Shown here piece by piece: positions 1 through 11,230 of a stretch of 64,000 nt of DNA (its first letter is position 1; each line of letters opens with the position of its first letter). A program made the translations under genes and the position numbers. This stretch comes from Sisyra terminalis (lineage: Eukaryota; Arthropoda; Insecta; Neuroptera; Sisyridae). Under the pieces are notes generated by a model. The model was given only the letters and a program-made list of their open reading frames with translations. It made no database searches and was not told where the DNA came from. The stretch spans positions 29,842,449 through 29,906,448 of the forward strand of contig OY292276.1 in the NCBI GenBank assembly GCA_958496175.1, written 5' to 3'.

Positions 1-3000
1 GGGAACGGCAAATAGCGAAAAAAATACGATGATTTCATTTCGATTTTATCTACTGTCATTGTATACAGAAAAATAAATCAACCACTAGATGATTTGTTAT
101 TTGCTTCCATACATATGTCGGGGGAAAGAAATGTAGGCTGTTACATTGAACTTACGTAATGAGGACTTAGTTTTCTGACATGTTTTTTTTTCTCTATTAT
201 TAATAACAGTGTGTTGTAATGGAATTGATGGATGCATTTTAATATCGGTGGATGTAAAAGAAAAGAAAATTTCATCCCCCAAAGTTCGAGGTTCAAAGTT
301 GAACTTCTACGTGTACTACACGAGTTTCATGCACAAATTTCTCTCCCTCGTCCACATCACAGCCACCCTTTCCCCATACCAAATCTTTGGAGATGCGTAT
401 GAGTTTGATGTTATTTATAAATAGCACACGTGGGGCTGTCGGGCTGTTGTTACAACCCTCGAAATTTACAAAGTTAAAAATACACAAACGATGTTGAAAT
501 GATGAATTTTTTGCCAACATGACATTTTATATTATCAATATTTTTATATTTTGTTTCCAAAAAAAAAAAAATTAAATTACCTGAAAAGCCTTGAAGAAAA
601 TGAAATCCCTATTCGATATTGGTTTGTATTATAAATGAAACAGATTGCTGTTTTAATGCAATATGAAAACAACCCTTCTGAAAATAATCTAATTAAAATC
701 CCCATTGTTGGAAAGAAAACCCCATAAAATAACTGACAAATTTAATAGTGATATTCGAAGAAAATTATTTTATGATAAGTTTTAGTACCTTATGAATTTA
801 AAATTAAAAAAAAATCACGAGATAAAAGCTGACGATTTTTGAAAGTTTCGTAAAATGTTCTTATAATTAGTAGACACATTAGTTTAAAATTCAACAAGCA
901 TTTGTAATGAATTCGCGATTATACTCGATTTTCAACTTATCTTTCCGGTCACGTTTTGATTTTAATGAATAGAGGGGCCATTCTACGTAATGTCATCTCG
1001 TACCAGCTCAAAAATTACAAAAGTTTCATCTTCACTTATTCCCATCCATCCATTTTCCCCATTATGATTATTATTGTTATTGTTTAAAAGTTGGAAACGT
1101 TTTTTTTTTTTAGATTTAAATCTTGTTATGGGTGTAGTTTATTATTTTTCCTTTGTGCTCGTATATTTCTCGGTTTGTCGCATTTCATTATTCGATAACG
1201 AGGGTTATGAGTTATAAATTTAACTTTAAATCTAACAAAAAAAAAAAAAAAATACTTGGGAAACTTTTTAAAAAGTACAAAAGTATGACGTAATCTACAA
1301 ATGTTTTATGATCATTATTTGTTGCTATATAATATGGTGCTGCGAATAGAAGGTATAGCGCTAGTTTTGAATATAAATCCAATAATGGTGTAGAATGGAG
1401 TAAACGACTTGATCCGAACGACATTTAGGAATCGCACTAGCTGTGATAAACGAACAAAGATATTACGATTTGCAAATAAATATGAACAACAAGGATAAAA
1501 TGGATATTCAAGTGACAATATATCGCATGCATGGTTCAATTTTGTTGGAGATTTTTCTATATGACTAAACATAAAGAATTTAAAGCGAAGCATTTTTCAG
1601 GACAACAAAAAAATAATACAACTTGCAGAAATGAGGAAAGTATTGTACCATTTTGTTGTGTTCTCGACAAGGACAATTGGATTTTGTGTTTGAATTTCGG
1701 AAAATATGTTGAAGAGGATTGATTTTAAGACGGAATGGATTAATGGTGAAGTTTTCGAGTGTGCAACAGTTAAGATATACAGGTTTGACGTAAATGAGAA
1801 CTCGTGTCGGTAGCAGACTGTTTTGTTGAGTACACTTGACTGATTCTAGATTCAGTTTACATTCATTAGTGCACCTTTATCTCTATTTCATCCATCCACT
1901 TTACGCATGGCAGTAGTATGTGGTGCAACAGAACAACTGCAGCTTTGTGCCTCCCTGCTCATAGCCACCCCACATGCATCGCTTTCATCCCTTGCACCTT
2001 TTGCCCTCGACTCTCAACAACTCTTACTTATGATTCTACCTGTTAACACAAAAACAAAGAACACATATACGCTCCTGGTGTAGTAGAGAAAAGAAAATGA
2101 GAAACAGTTTTAGTTTAAATAGGAAAAGCGCGTCGTGCGCTTTGAGGAAACATACGCTCCTCCAGCTCTTGACTATGTTTTTGTATTCCATCTCAGACTC
2201 AGCGTACTACTTGAAGGAAAAGAGCTTACACATAGAGAAAGTATTTTGTAACTTTTCTAAAATCTTCTTTAGCGCATTAAGTTTTCCCATTGTATTCATA
2301 TACGTAATGTGCTAATACCCTTCTTTTCTCTTTTGCTCAACAAAACGCCCCACGGCCAATTCGACAATCCACCTGAGTTTTGTTATAACAAAACGTGTTT
2401 GTAAAATGAAAAGAAAATTCAATGTAATCTTTTGTTTGTGTGGGAAAACTTGAAAATAATAAAATCCATGCAAAAGTTTTATTATCTTTTTACCAGAGTA
2501 GTACATGCTCCATAATGATTCAATGTTTTGATAATATTAGGTGTACAAAATAAATAATCTCATACAAAAATAAACAGCGACGTGAATGCGACACAGTGGT
2601 ATGGTATTTTTCCACCCAGGAAAAATCGCTCACAAAATCGTTCTTTAGTTTTGTGCAAAAAGAGAGGAAAGCCGACGATTTTGTACGTGAATATTTGTAT
2701 GCATTTAAGTATAAGACGATACCCCCTCGTCGACGAGAGCGAATCTTTACGGATTAACCGTTTCGTTGAGAGACATTTGCAAGACGAACGAACCAAGTTG
2801 CATGTCTAGACAGACATTTTATACAATATATTCGAGTGAAGATAAACGACTCTTTCGTACACCATCGAATCCAAAATACGGCCATTTTGTCGTTTTAAAC
2901 GAATATTGTAATGTTTTTCACCAGACATTGCGTTCGTGTGGTGTTTCATCGTCCGTAAAATAATTTCAGATATCCTAATAAAATTTTGTATTACACAATT

Positions 3001-3481
3001 TTTTGCCAAAAAGGTAAAAATATCATATAATATACAAATCACGTTTTCTTTAACAATTGGAAAATATTTTTAGTGATATATATTTTTTTTAGTTTCAGCT
3101 ACGTACGTAACAATACCGTTCGCCAATCCTAACTCAATGCTCGTTGCAATTTCGTTTATTACAAACTATAACTTAATTTAACATCAAGGATTATTTAAAT
3201 TTTTTAACGCAGAATTCGATGCCTTTACTCACGGATGTGTTAAATACAGAAAAAAAAAACTGTTAACTCTACTTATGTTGCACATTTGAAAATTGTGTTT
3301 TGTGACGTCACAGTTCGCCTGTTACTTATAGCATCTGTGCATAATAATAATATCTGAATCCTCCACGGATGCATTTTATAAATTTTTTCAAAAATTTGGA
3401 CTTAACACGTCTGTGAGCTCAGTATTGAATTATATATTTTGAATTTATATGTTTTATCATCAATTAATAAAGTAAAAGCCT
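1..3481. other. No gene recognised; AT-rich unique sequence
   Basis: I see no supported gene or element here. An open frame at 209-424 (plus) follows an acceptor-like pyrimidine tract and AG near 209, but its product resembles nothing I know and has no donor. The block at about 1840-2070 is more GC-balanced and pyrimidine-rich than its surroundings and looks unique, so it could be a regulatory block. The frames at 2582-2963 have unremarkable composition and look like chance. Confidence 0.5.
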
Positions 3482-3650
3482 TCTGATAGCCGAGTGGTCA
3501 AGGTAACCGCTCCAAAACCGATAGGTGTAATCGCTCCTTGATTCAAGAAAATTTTAAATATTTTTCGAATATGAACTTTTATCAACTCTAGAGTCACTAA
3601 AAGACCGTAGTAGTTATAAAGCGACGGTAAACAACAATAAAAACAAAAAA
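3482..3650 (+). mobile_element. tRNA-derived SINE, copy 1
   Basis: The 5' part contains TAGCCGAGTGGTCAAGG, which matches the D-arm/A-box region of a tRNA-Ser-like molecule. A poorly preserved B-box region follows near 3525-3545. The 3' part ends in a distinctive tail with the order 'CTAGAGTC, CTAAAAGACC, GTAGTTATAAAGCGACGG' and then an A-rich end. The same head and tail recur at 14172 and, in reverse, near 25345 and 31900; the tail alone recurs near 20085. A shared head and tail at unlinked sites is the mark of a SINE. This copy is nearly full length; the B box has drifted and transcription is doubtful. Confidence 0.75.
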
Positions 3651-4766
3651 TTAACACTGAATCAAATCAATGAAAAATGTTATCAAGTTTGATGTTCGTT
3701 AAGTATATACTAACTATATAAAATTAGCTAAGCCCGGCCAAAGTTGTCTTATCAATCTGTATTATAATAAATGGTAATAAATAAATTGACTTTTATTTAT
3801 ACTTTATAGATTTTTTTTTTAATTTAAAAATTTATTTAAAATATATTTACTTTTTATGATGTCATTGCGCTTATGTATGTTTTTTTTGCGCTTACATTTA
3901 AAACTAACTACTGTTCCTAGTAATTGAAATTACCCACTAATTACTTTAAAAATTGATACCGATGAATCCAAAAATATTCTTTTGATTATTAATTTCTACT
4001 AATAAAAATAATGAAATGAAATGAATTTTTTACTTTTCCTCAATTTATCTCTATGATTCCAAATAAAAGAATAATTTTATTGAAAACATGTTCGGAAAAT
4101 ATTAAAACACCACCCTTAGTTACCTGCAGCATCCCTCGCTGTACCTATTGTAAGTTACCCTAAGAATTTACATTTTTCGATAAAGTTGAGAAAAATCTGT
4201 GTACAAATCGATACAGAGCTTATTGAGTGTTTGAAGCACATACAAATCAAAACATCTTTTTATATATTGAAGATATGTAAACATACAATCCATAGTTACA
4301 AGAAAAATGAAAACTGATATAACGTTAATAATTTTATAAAATTTTTCATCTTTCACTCCTATTCTTGCCCAGAATGAAAAAGGCATGAGGTCAATAACTA
4401 AAATCGCTAAGATCTTGTATTTATTTAATAAAATTTGAGTCAGGAAATACATTATCTGCATTTATTTGTTTCTGAACAGCGAGATTGGTAATTATTTTGA
4501 TAAGATAAAACAACACAAAACGACAACCCGCCATAATATGTGAAGTGATGAACATCAATCAGAGCGAATGACGCCATTATCCGTATAAGCAAATGCAAAT
4601 CATTAATTGAATCTTTTTTCCTGATGCTCTTCAATTTGAAATGTAGGTATTTGAAAAGTTTTTAGAGGAAAACCAGGAGAGAAAATTTAACTGCCAAGTA
4701 TTCAAATACTTAAATAGTGTTTTTGCCCAAGTAGAAAGCATATCTATGCACAAATTAGGGTTGAAA
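3651..4766. other. No gene recognised
   Basis: AT-rich sequence with homopolymer runs. The minus-strand open frames at 4168-4867 show no recognisable motif, and the last of them overlaps the LINE relic that follows. Confidence 0.5.
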
Positions 4767-5060
4767 TATGCAGAAACCACAACCTTCAACCATAATGCTA
4801 CGTTAGAGGAACTGCAAGGGGCACTACTATACTTATAGGAATGATTCCAAAAAATGAAAAATCTCAATTAATAAAGGAAAGTTCACCCACATGACATTTA
4901 CTACCAGAAGAGGACATTGCCTCCTCTCCCCCGCATTCTTAAACAATCAAATAGTTCTCCCGAAGGAGGAGGGTAGATATCTCGGGGTTCATTTGAACAG
5001 ACCTGGCAAACATATCGTCACAAAACGGCGACAACTAGGCGCCTTCTGAGCAAAATTGTA
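4767..5060 (+). mobile_element. Jockey-like LINE reverse transcriptase relic
   Basis: This is a decayed piece of a non-LTR reverse transcriptase. Near 4767 the frame reads YAETTTFNHNATLEELQ, which corresponds to the catalytic YADDTA box and the helix after it, with both aspartates changed. After stops and a shift, from about 4884, it reads THMTFTTRRGHC, then LNNQIVLPKEEGRYLGVHLN, then HIVTKRRQLGAF before a stop. These match the THVTFTTRRG, LNN...EVKYLG.HLDRRLTWK and KRKQLG blocks of Jockey-clade elements. The missing catalytic aspartates and several stops mean it is dead. The 5' two thirds of the element and the RNase H/tail are absent here, so it is a short fragment, not a 3'-anchored copy. 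The family assignment is by motif reading; the clade within the Jockey group is uncertain. Confidence 0.8.
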
Positions 5061-5882
5061 GTGACTAATGAAGAATGATTCAGGCCTGTTCTTGGACAGT
5101 AGGCTGATGAAGTATACGGCCTGTTTTACCGAATGAAACAAAATCTTACTCAAATTGTAAAATTAATTTTTAATTTGTCGAAATGTTAAATCTAAGTTTA
5201 GTACCTACATGTAATTACCTATATAAACCTTCCCGAAATCACATCGAATATAATTTTAATTTACATACCTACTCGTATATCACTGCAGTTGACCTACAAT
5301 ATCGTATTATTTGCTTAACCAATTAGTCGTCTTGCATTTTATGGTACATTATTTTGTGCATAATAGCTTTTCGTAAAGTGATCATAGTTTAGGATATAGA
5401 TGCAACAATATGCAGATTTCATAATTAACAATGGAATTCTTCTATATTGTGGAGAAAATAGGAAAGAAATATCGTGTTAGTCATTGAACACGGGTTCTTT
5501 GAAAGCATAAGGGTTCACGTTGAATAATTCATAAATTATTGGTTTTTTGCACTAACAACTATAGATTGTGACATTTTTTATGTATACATACGTTATGACG
5601 GTCTTCTTTGTTGTCTGACCGACTAATTGTGGAAAGTTCTATAAAAGTTGTGTAGAAAGTTATACTATGGAACTGTAAAAAATGCCTATATGCCAAATTA
5701 ATTCATCAAACTCTATCTATTTATTGTTCTAACTTTTCTAATTAAAAAGTACTGCATTGTTTGTTATTTTTATGATAAAGTTAAAACAAATATTAAATTA
5801 AGACTTCTTTTTGGTTATATACGAGATACTAATAGTGTTATACGTTATTTCGTATATGTAATACTAATGTATAGATGTTGTG
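5061..5882. other. No gene recognised
   Basis: Possible further LINE debris to about 5160, then AT-rich sequence in which I see no frame, repeat or signal that I can support. Confidence 0.5.
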
Positions 5883-6023
5883 TTCCAAATGTGAAATAAT
5901 ATATTCTGCGGAATGAGCAACTGTTTACCTATCGGCAGAATATATATTGAATTTTGAGGAATCTATTCAACGGAATGGCAAAAAATATTTCATTCCACGG
6001 AATGATTCGTTCCGCATTTGGGG
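5883..6023. mobile_element. Short inverted-repeat element (MITE-like)
   Basis: Two arms of about 34 bases at 5883-5916 and 5990-6023 are imperfect inverted complements: CCAAATGTG...CTGCGGAATGA on the left against the complement of TCATTCCACGG...CGCATTTGGG on the right. The interior (about 73 bases) is AT-rich and non-coding and holds further CGGAATG motifs. Size and structure fit a small non-autonomous DNA transposon. I could not define a target-site duplication, so the family is unknown. Confidence 0.6.
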
Positions 6024-6986
6024 CGCGATATACGTATTTATAATAATTAAAATCTTTAGACGTACCACTATTTTGTAAGAGCTATTTTATTCAACAATTA
6101 CAATCTTTTATTCCCGGTAAAAACTGCTTAATGATTTCAAAAACAAAGACAAATGGAAAAACGTTACAAAGAGATGTAATAACTAATGGTGTAAGTAATC
6201 AAAAAACTCTCCACAAATAGTAAATATATAGTCACAATTTTCTACAACTTTAATGAAAAGTAAGACGTTAATATTTATAAATATCCACTATCCCTGTAGT
6301 TGTAATTATAGATATGTGAGAAGAACAAAAAAATTATAAATTTACTGATTTGATTGATCTAAAACTATTATGTTACAAGAATTGATAACAGCAATAAAAA
6401 AATATACAACCATATAACCATAAAAAACTGTTTTCTTGAATAAAATATTAACCATGATAAAATTCTGGTACCGCTGTTACCATATTTTTTTAAGTTTTAT
6501 TTGAAGAAATAATATGTTAATGTATCTGGTTATACATATTACAAATACATTAATACGCCCTAAATATTTCTTTAATATATATATTCTTCAATTTCTAAGA
6601 ATCTGTTTTTGAATTGAATAGGTACCATATAACTAGCCGCCCATCTCCACTTTACAAGACATATATTAAGATTATAGTAATATTGAAATATTTTCCTGAT
6701 TAAAATACTGTCAAAAAATTTTTGGAAAAGCCGTATGATAGGAATGTTTGTATATTTAAAAGGACTTATATTTAATTTCTTTCACTTAAAATAAACGTAT
6801 TTAAGATAGATAAGAGCAATTGGCATTAAGTGCTTCAGTGGTTTCTATTTTGTCATTTATGAAGCACCCTTTCATACGTTTCATATGTTGTACCCCTTTA
6901 TGAAGGATTTATCTATTTTCCTATAAAATTTCCTATTTATGCATTTACCTATAAAATGTTAAAAAAATGAGTGAATTTTTTTCTTG
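6024..6986. other. No gene recognised
   Basis: AT-rich unique-looking sequence with no supported coding frame, repeat or signal. Confidence 0.5.
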
Positions 6987-7216
6987 CATCCACTTCCGAT
7001 TGCTTCCCTTTGATTTATAATTTACAATGAGCGATATTGAATCCAATTCTGATGAATTAAATCAACATGATCCTGAGTGGAAACCTCCAGAAGTGAATAA
7101 GAAGAATCTTATTTGTACTGTTACACCTTGATTGCAAATTAATGACGCCAAATTATTTTTTTCAGGCATTCCATGAGAAATCTGTGCGTAAGTTTGGAAG
7201 CAATCGGAGGTGAGTG
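6987..7216 (+). mobile_element. Inverted-repeat element carrying the start of an acidic protein frame
   Basis: CACTTCCGATTGCTTCC at 6991-7007 is matched, inverted, by GGAAGCAATCGGAGGTG at 7196-7212, with one mismatch in 17. Just inside the left arm an ATG at 7027 opens a 34-codon frame ending at 7131, beginning MSDIESNSDE and containing DPEWKPP. Acidic starts followed by a W-K-P motif are frequent in transposase-derived insect proteins, so I infer an internally deleted DNA transposon keeping the first codons of its protein. An acceptor-like T-rich AG lies at about 7160-7165. The superfamily is not identifiable. The alternative is a chance hairpin around a short frame, but a 16/17 match is unlikely by chance at this spacing. 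Confidence 0.5.
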
Positions 7217-10200
7217 CCAAAAGAAATCCTAACCAAAAAAATTAATAGCGGTTCAAAACTATATCATGGTTAAAAAAATTAAAAAAACGATATTTTTGTA
7301 AAGATTCTTTACGGCAGTTATTTTTTTAAATCTGTTATCGACCCCTACAAGAAATAAATTTTTTACATCAATTGATATAGATAATTCTGAGAAATTAATC
7401 ATTGTTTCATAGAATTTTTAGAATCTTAGTGCACAGTACTTTATTACCATAAGAATCGTTAGTCTAGAAAAGTCTTTAACAATTTCAATATACTCCAAAT
7501 AATATTTATTTATTTTTGTATCAAATAAATTAATTAAAGTTTCTAAAAAAAGGTATGCAAGTTTAAATTACTCTAATACTGAGCCGAACTAAAAGCGCTT
7601 TAAAAATAACATAAACCTTTTTTTTGTATCTAGTATTAGTCTGTACTTTAATTTATTGTGAATAACCATAATTTGTTAAAAATTTTCCAGCGTCATCTGA
7701 TGGATGTTTCACAATATATAAATGAAGCATGTTTTAAGGATGTGAAGCCATATTAAAAGCAGTTAAGATGTCGGTTTAATAACGTAACACGAGCTACTTC
7801 ACCCTCATTGACGTTTACTCCTTCTACTTATACTTTAATAGCTCGCTATTGTTTTATGAATGCGGGCCACATGACATGGCCATTACGGTGTTAACGAGCT
7901 GTTAACGTAACCATAAAAACATCTTATTGTTTCATATATATATAATAATATTACAGATTTAAGAAAGTGAGATGAGAAGCATTTCCAGTGCTATTCATCC
8001 ACAAAGAAAATATTCAAATTTTAGGATAAGTTCTGTGGGAAGAATGAAACATGGGCATTTCTTTCTATAAAGCCTACGATCGTGAATAATCGTTACTACC
8101 TCGAAAACTATCTCAAACGATTTTATGCAAATTTAATAGGCTATTATTTTGATCGGGTTTGATTTATGCTTCAAATGGCTTTATCTCAACTTTACAGTTC
8201 TAGCATTAATTTTTACCGTTTCAACATTATCGTATTGGTATAGGCACCTAAAGCTAGTCTTGAATTCAATAAAAAATTAATAAAAAAAAATTGACTTTTT
8301 TTTAATTTGGGGAACGAGTGGAGGGCGTGTACGTGTGTGAAATTCGAATCCAGACACATTATTTGAACGTTGCTCTATTCACACAAAATTTACTATTGAC
8401 GAGCGTTCATTTTACATATCAAAGTGAATGAACGAACCAATTAAGTATTCTCTATATGTAGTCTTTGTGAAAATGGTGGCCCGTCCGTTCCAGCTGACGT
8501 AGGTCTCGTCGGGTTTGTCGTTCACTCTTTAACAGGTTTATTCCACTTAATAATGTTGACGAACGTTCGTTAGATGAGTCAAATATTAAATTTGTTGAGC
8601 TTATGATTTTAATAGACCGACGGACTTGTATAAAGAACGCAAACTAAGACAAAAAATATTTCGTCGCTTGAAAATCAAAAAATTAATTATATACTTGAGA
8701 CATCCGATTACGCGGATAAAAAGCGCCCTGGCAAATCCCATTTACTGATAGCTTCGTGTGAAGCAAATTAAACAAAACAAACTTTTTACGTTTCAAATTA
8801 AAATGAATTTGCTTTGTAGTGGAGATAAGTAAATACCTAGTGAATGTGACGTCTAAAGTTAATAGGGAATTGTCAGTAACAGGAAGCAAAAACTTTTCTA
8901 TTGTACAAACGAGAGGCGTCTCAAGACGATCTATATCCCAGATCTCTTGTCGGTATCAAAGAAAGATGGAAAGAAGCTTTTATATTCAGTATGAATAAAT
9001 TTTATATGGTTGGCAATCATTAAAAATAAACGCAAAACTACCGATACTGCATCAAGATGTTCAAAGAATTTCATCTGCAGATTTTTTAATTATGATTAAA
9101 TCTTTTAAGCTACCGTACGCTAAAACGGTTTACTGATCAAAACCGAAAAGTGGACATTTGCACGATACATACAAAAGTTGGCTTTAGCAAAACCGTTTCA
9201 GAATTCTCATCACTTATGTTCCTGATGCAAGGGACTACAATGAACTATAAAAGGGCCTGTTGTGCTGATAACATTCACAGTGATAAATCATGTTATTCGG
9301 CACGGGGATATGGTGGCGTTCTTTGACTATGTTAGAAGATCGTGTACAATGACTCTGTTATTATTATGATAATAATATGATAACAGTGCAAGAGTAGACA
9401 GTAACGCCGTCGTCCCAAAGAGTCTGTCACTCACCATTGCTGCACGAGACCGAACATGAAAATACAACACAATGTGACATGGTGATGACATGTTTCGAGA
9501 AGTTTTCTACATTGAGAAACTATAATATTATTGTTGTAGAGGAACGTATGCGGGAAAAGTTTGTCCAGTTTTGTATGGTTCATGATCAAAGTCCACTAGA
9601 CACAATGATACATGTTTTCCTACTTGAATGTTGGCACACTTGACATATGAGGACAGAATTTGCTCTGATTTAGAGCTGTTTTTTATCTGTCTCTCCACTG
9701 TAAATTGACTTTGGTCAAGTTTTACTTTATTTGTCCGTCTGTTAATTTGTGATAATCTTCCCATATAAATAAATATTTGATATGACAAGTTCACAACGCG
9801 TAATCTAGTATTATAGACCCATAACAGTTGTATATTTTCATAACAATGAAAGCTACCAATTCCTATTCCAAATCAAACTAATTAACTTAATTTAAGTAAT
9901 CGAAATATAAACTGCTTTAAAGTGTAAGTAAAGTGCATTTCATTATAATGCATATAATAAACTAATTATTTAAATCAAGAATATGATATGAAGTAAGCAT
10001 TTAATGCGTCATGAAAATCAAAGTATAGAGCAGCCTTGTTCTTGCTAAATAGGCTTTTGAAAAAATTTAGTTCCGTTTTTATAATCAAGTAAACATGGTC
10101 TCAAGAATATGACGATTTTAATATTATGGGGAGAAGATTGTAAACAAACATTTGTCGTATAAATAACACAGGCCTGCGATGGTAAAATTGTCTAAAATAT

Positions 10201-10298
10201 AATAACATATTTTAAATGTAAACTTTGTCCCGATTATGGGAAAAATAATGAAAAAAGTTCATCACGTAAGGTTTTGTTGCAAATTACAATTAAAAAGT
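7217..10298. other. No gene recognised; several short open frames
   Basis: Mostly AT-rich. The block at 8290-8650 is more GC-balanced. On its minus strand, about 8425-8540, a stop-free frame of some 40 codons contains NDKPDETYVSWNGRATIF, without a start codon or convincing splice sites. A block at 9230-9650 holds a 68-codon plus frame (9437-9643) with no recognisable motif. Neither is called as a gene. Confidence 0.45.
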
Positions 10299-10624
10299 AG
10301 TTTTTTCGGGTAAAATCGGGGGCCCAAATCGAACCACTTTTTCTGTATTGAAAATGGTAGTACCGGGCCTCTCACTACTAGCGCTGGTGTCGTTTTATCT
10401 TCCGTTGGTAAGAGAAACAAACCGATACGAAGCTTAAAAGTGAGAGCGAAATAACACCAATCATTTCTGTTATCTCAGTTTCCCTTATTAACTTCGTATC
10501 GGTTCATTTTTCTATCAACGGAAGATAAAACGACACCAGCGCTAGTAGTGAGAGGTGGAGAACTACCATTTTCGATACAGTAAAAGTGGTTCGCCTCAGG
10601 CCCTTGGCTTCGTCCGAAAAAACT
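10299..10624. mobile_element. Long palindromic foldback MITE
   Basis: Arms of roughly 136 bases at 10299-10434 and 10488-10624 are near-perfect inverted complements around a spacer of about 50 bases. The outer ends are AGTTTTTTCGG and CCGAAAAAACT. Inside, CTCACTACTAGCGCTGGTGT and CGTTTTATCTTCCGTTG are repeated inverted without change. The high arm identity suggests a fairly young insertion, or arms kept alike by gene conversion. There is no coding potential. The target-site duplication is not clear; a short AT-rich one is possible. Confidence 0.85.
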
Positions 10625-11080
10625 TATAAATATTACCCTTATTACTAACTATGTATAATATAATATCTGTTTAATTAATTTTAACGTGACTAATTTGTCG
10701 TGTTACTTATTATATTTATTCTATGGAATTTAGAAAACATTTTTTTCCACCAATATCGTGAGATTGAGAAATAAATAAGCGACAATTTGGCAAAATACAT
10801 GCATTTAGCCATTTGAAATTCAAACGTGCCTTCACAGGCACCATCAGAAATTTCTTAACGCTTTTAAACTTTGCACACATTATTTTTATATACCTTGAAC
10901 TTGTTTTTACAAGAGGTTTTCTAGAGAGTGTTTTATGTGGTTTTGGAATTTCAAAAGTGACCCAAATTACGACCATCCAAATGTACAAACTTTAGATATT
11001 TCAGGAAAAAATACTGACGAAAATCAAAAGAAAATATATCTACTAATTATTGTACATCTAAACCAAGAAAGGGAGGGTAT
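10625..11080. other. No gene recognised
   Basis: AT-rich sequence. The minus frame at 10716-10988 has no recognisable motif. The plus frame from 10935 merges into the LINE tail that follows and may include unrecognisable upstream LINE sequence. Confidence 0.45.
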
Positions 11081-11230
11081 CCTCAGAATGCTGGTACGTC
11101 TATTAACGGGATACAGTGATTTGAGGGAGCATCTCAAAATTAAAGGAATAAATACTGAGTCAAGTACATGCAGAAGGTAGAGGAAAGGAACTACTTCCTA
11201 TGTACTATTTAACTACCTAGTTTTGACTCA
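11081..11230 (+). mobile_element. Jockey-like LINE RNase H tail relic
   Basis: The frame reads RMLVRLLTGYSDLREHLKIKGI and then STCRR, a stop where the second cysteine segment should be, and TSYVLFNYL. This is the end of the RNase H region of Jockey-type LINEs, whose usual order is LLTGH..L..HL...G, C..C...E...H.L..CP. The copy at 46230-46495 has the same order in better condition (GIN.ELS, CKKCGKGKET, FHVLFDYP), so the two probably come from one family. A stop and loss of the zinc-binding residues show it is dead. Confidence 0.7.

Noticed and set aside
209..424. 72-codon open stretch after an acceptor-like AG
   Set aside because: No donor, no start that makes sense, no recognisable product, and the opposite strand is also open.
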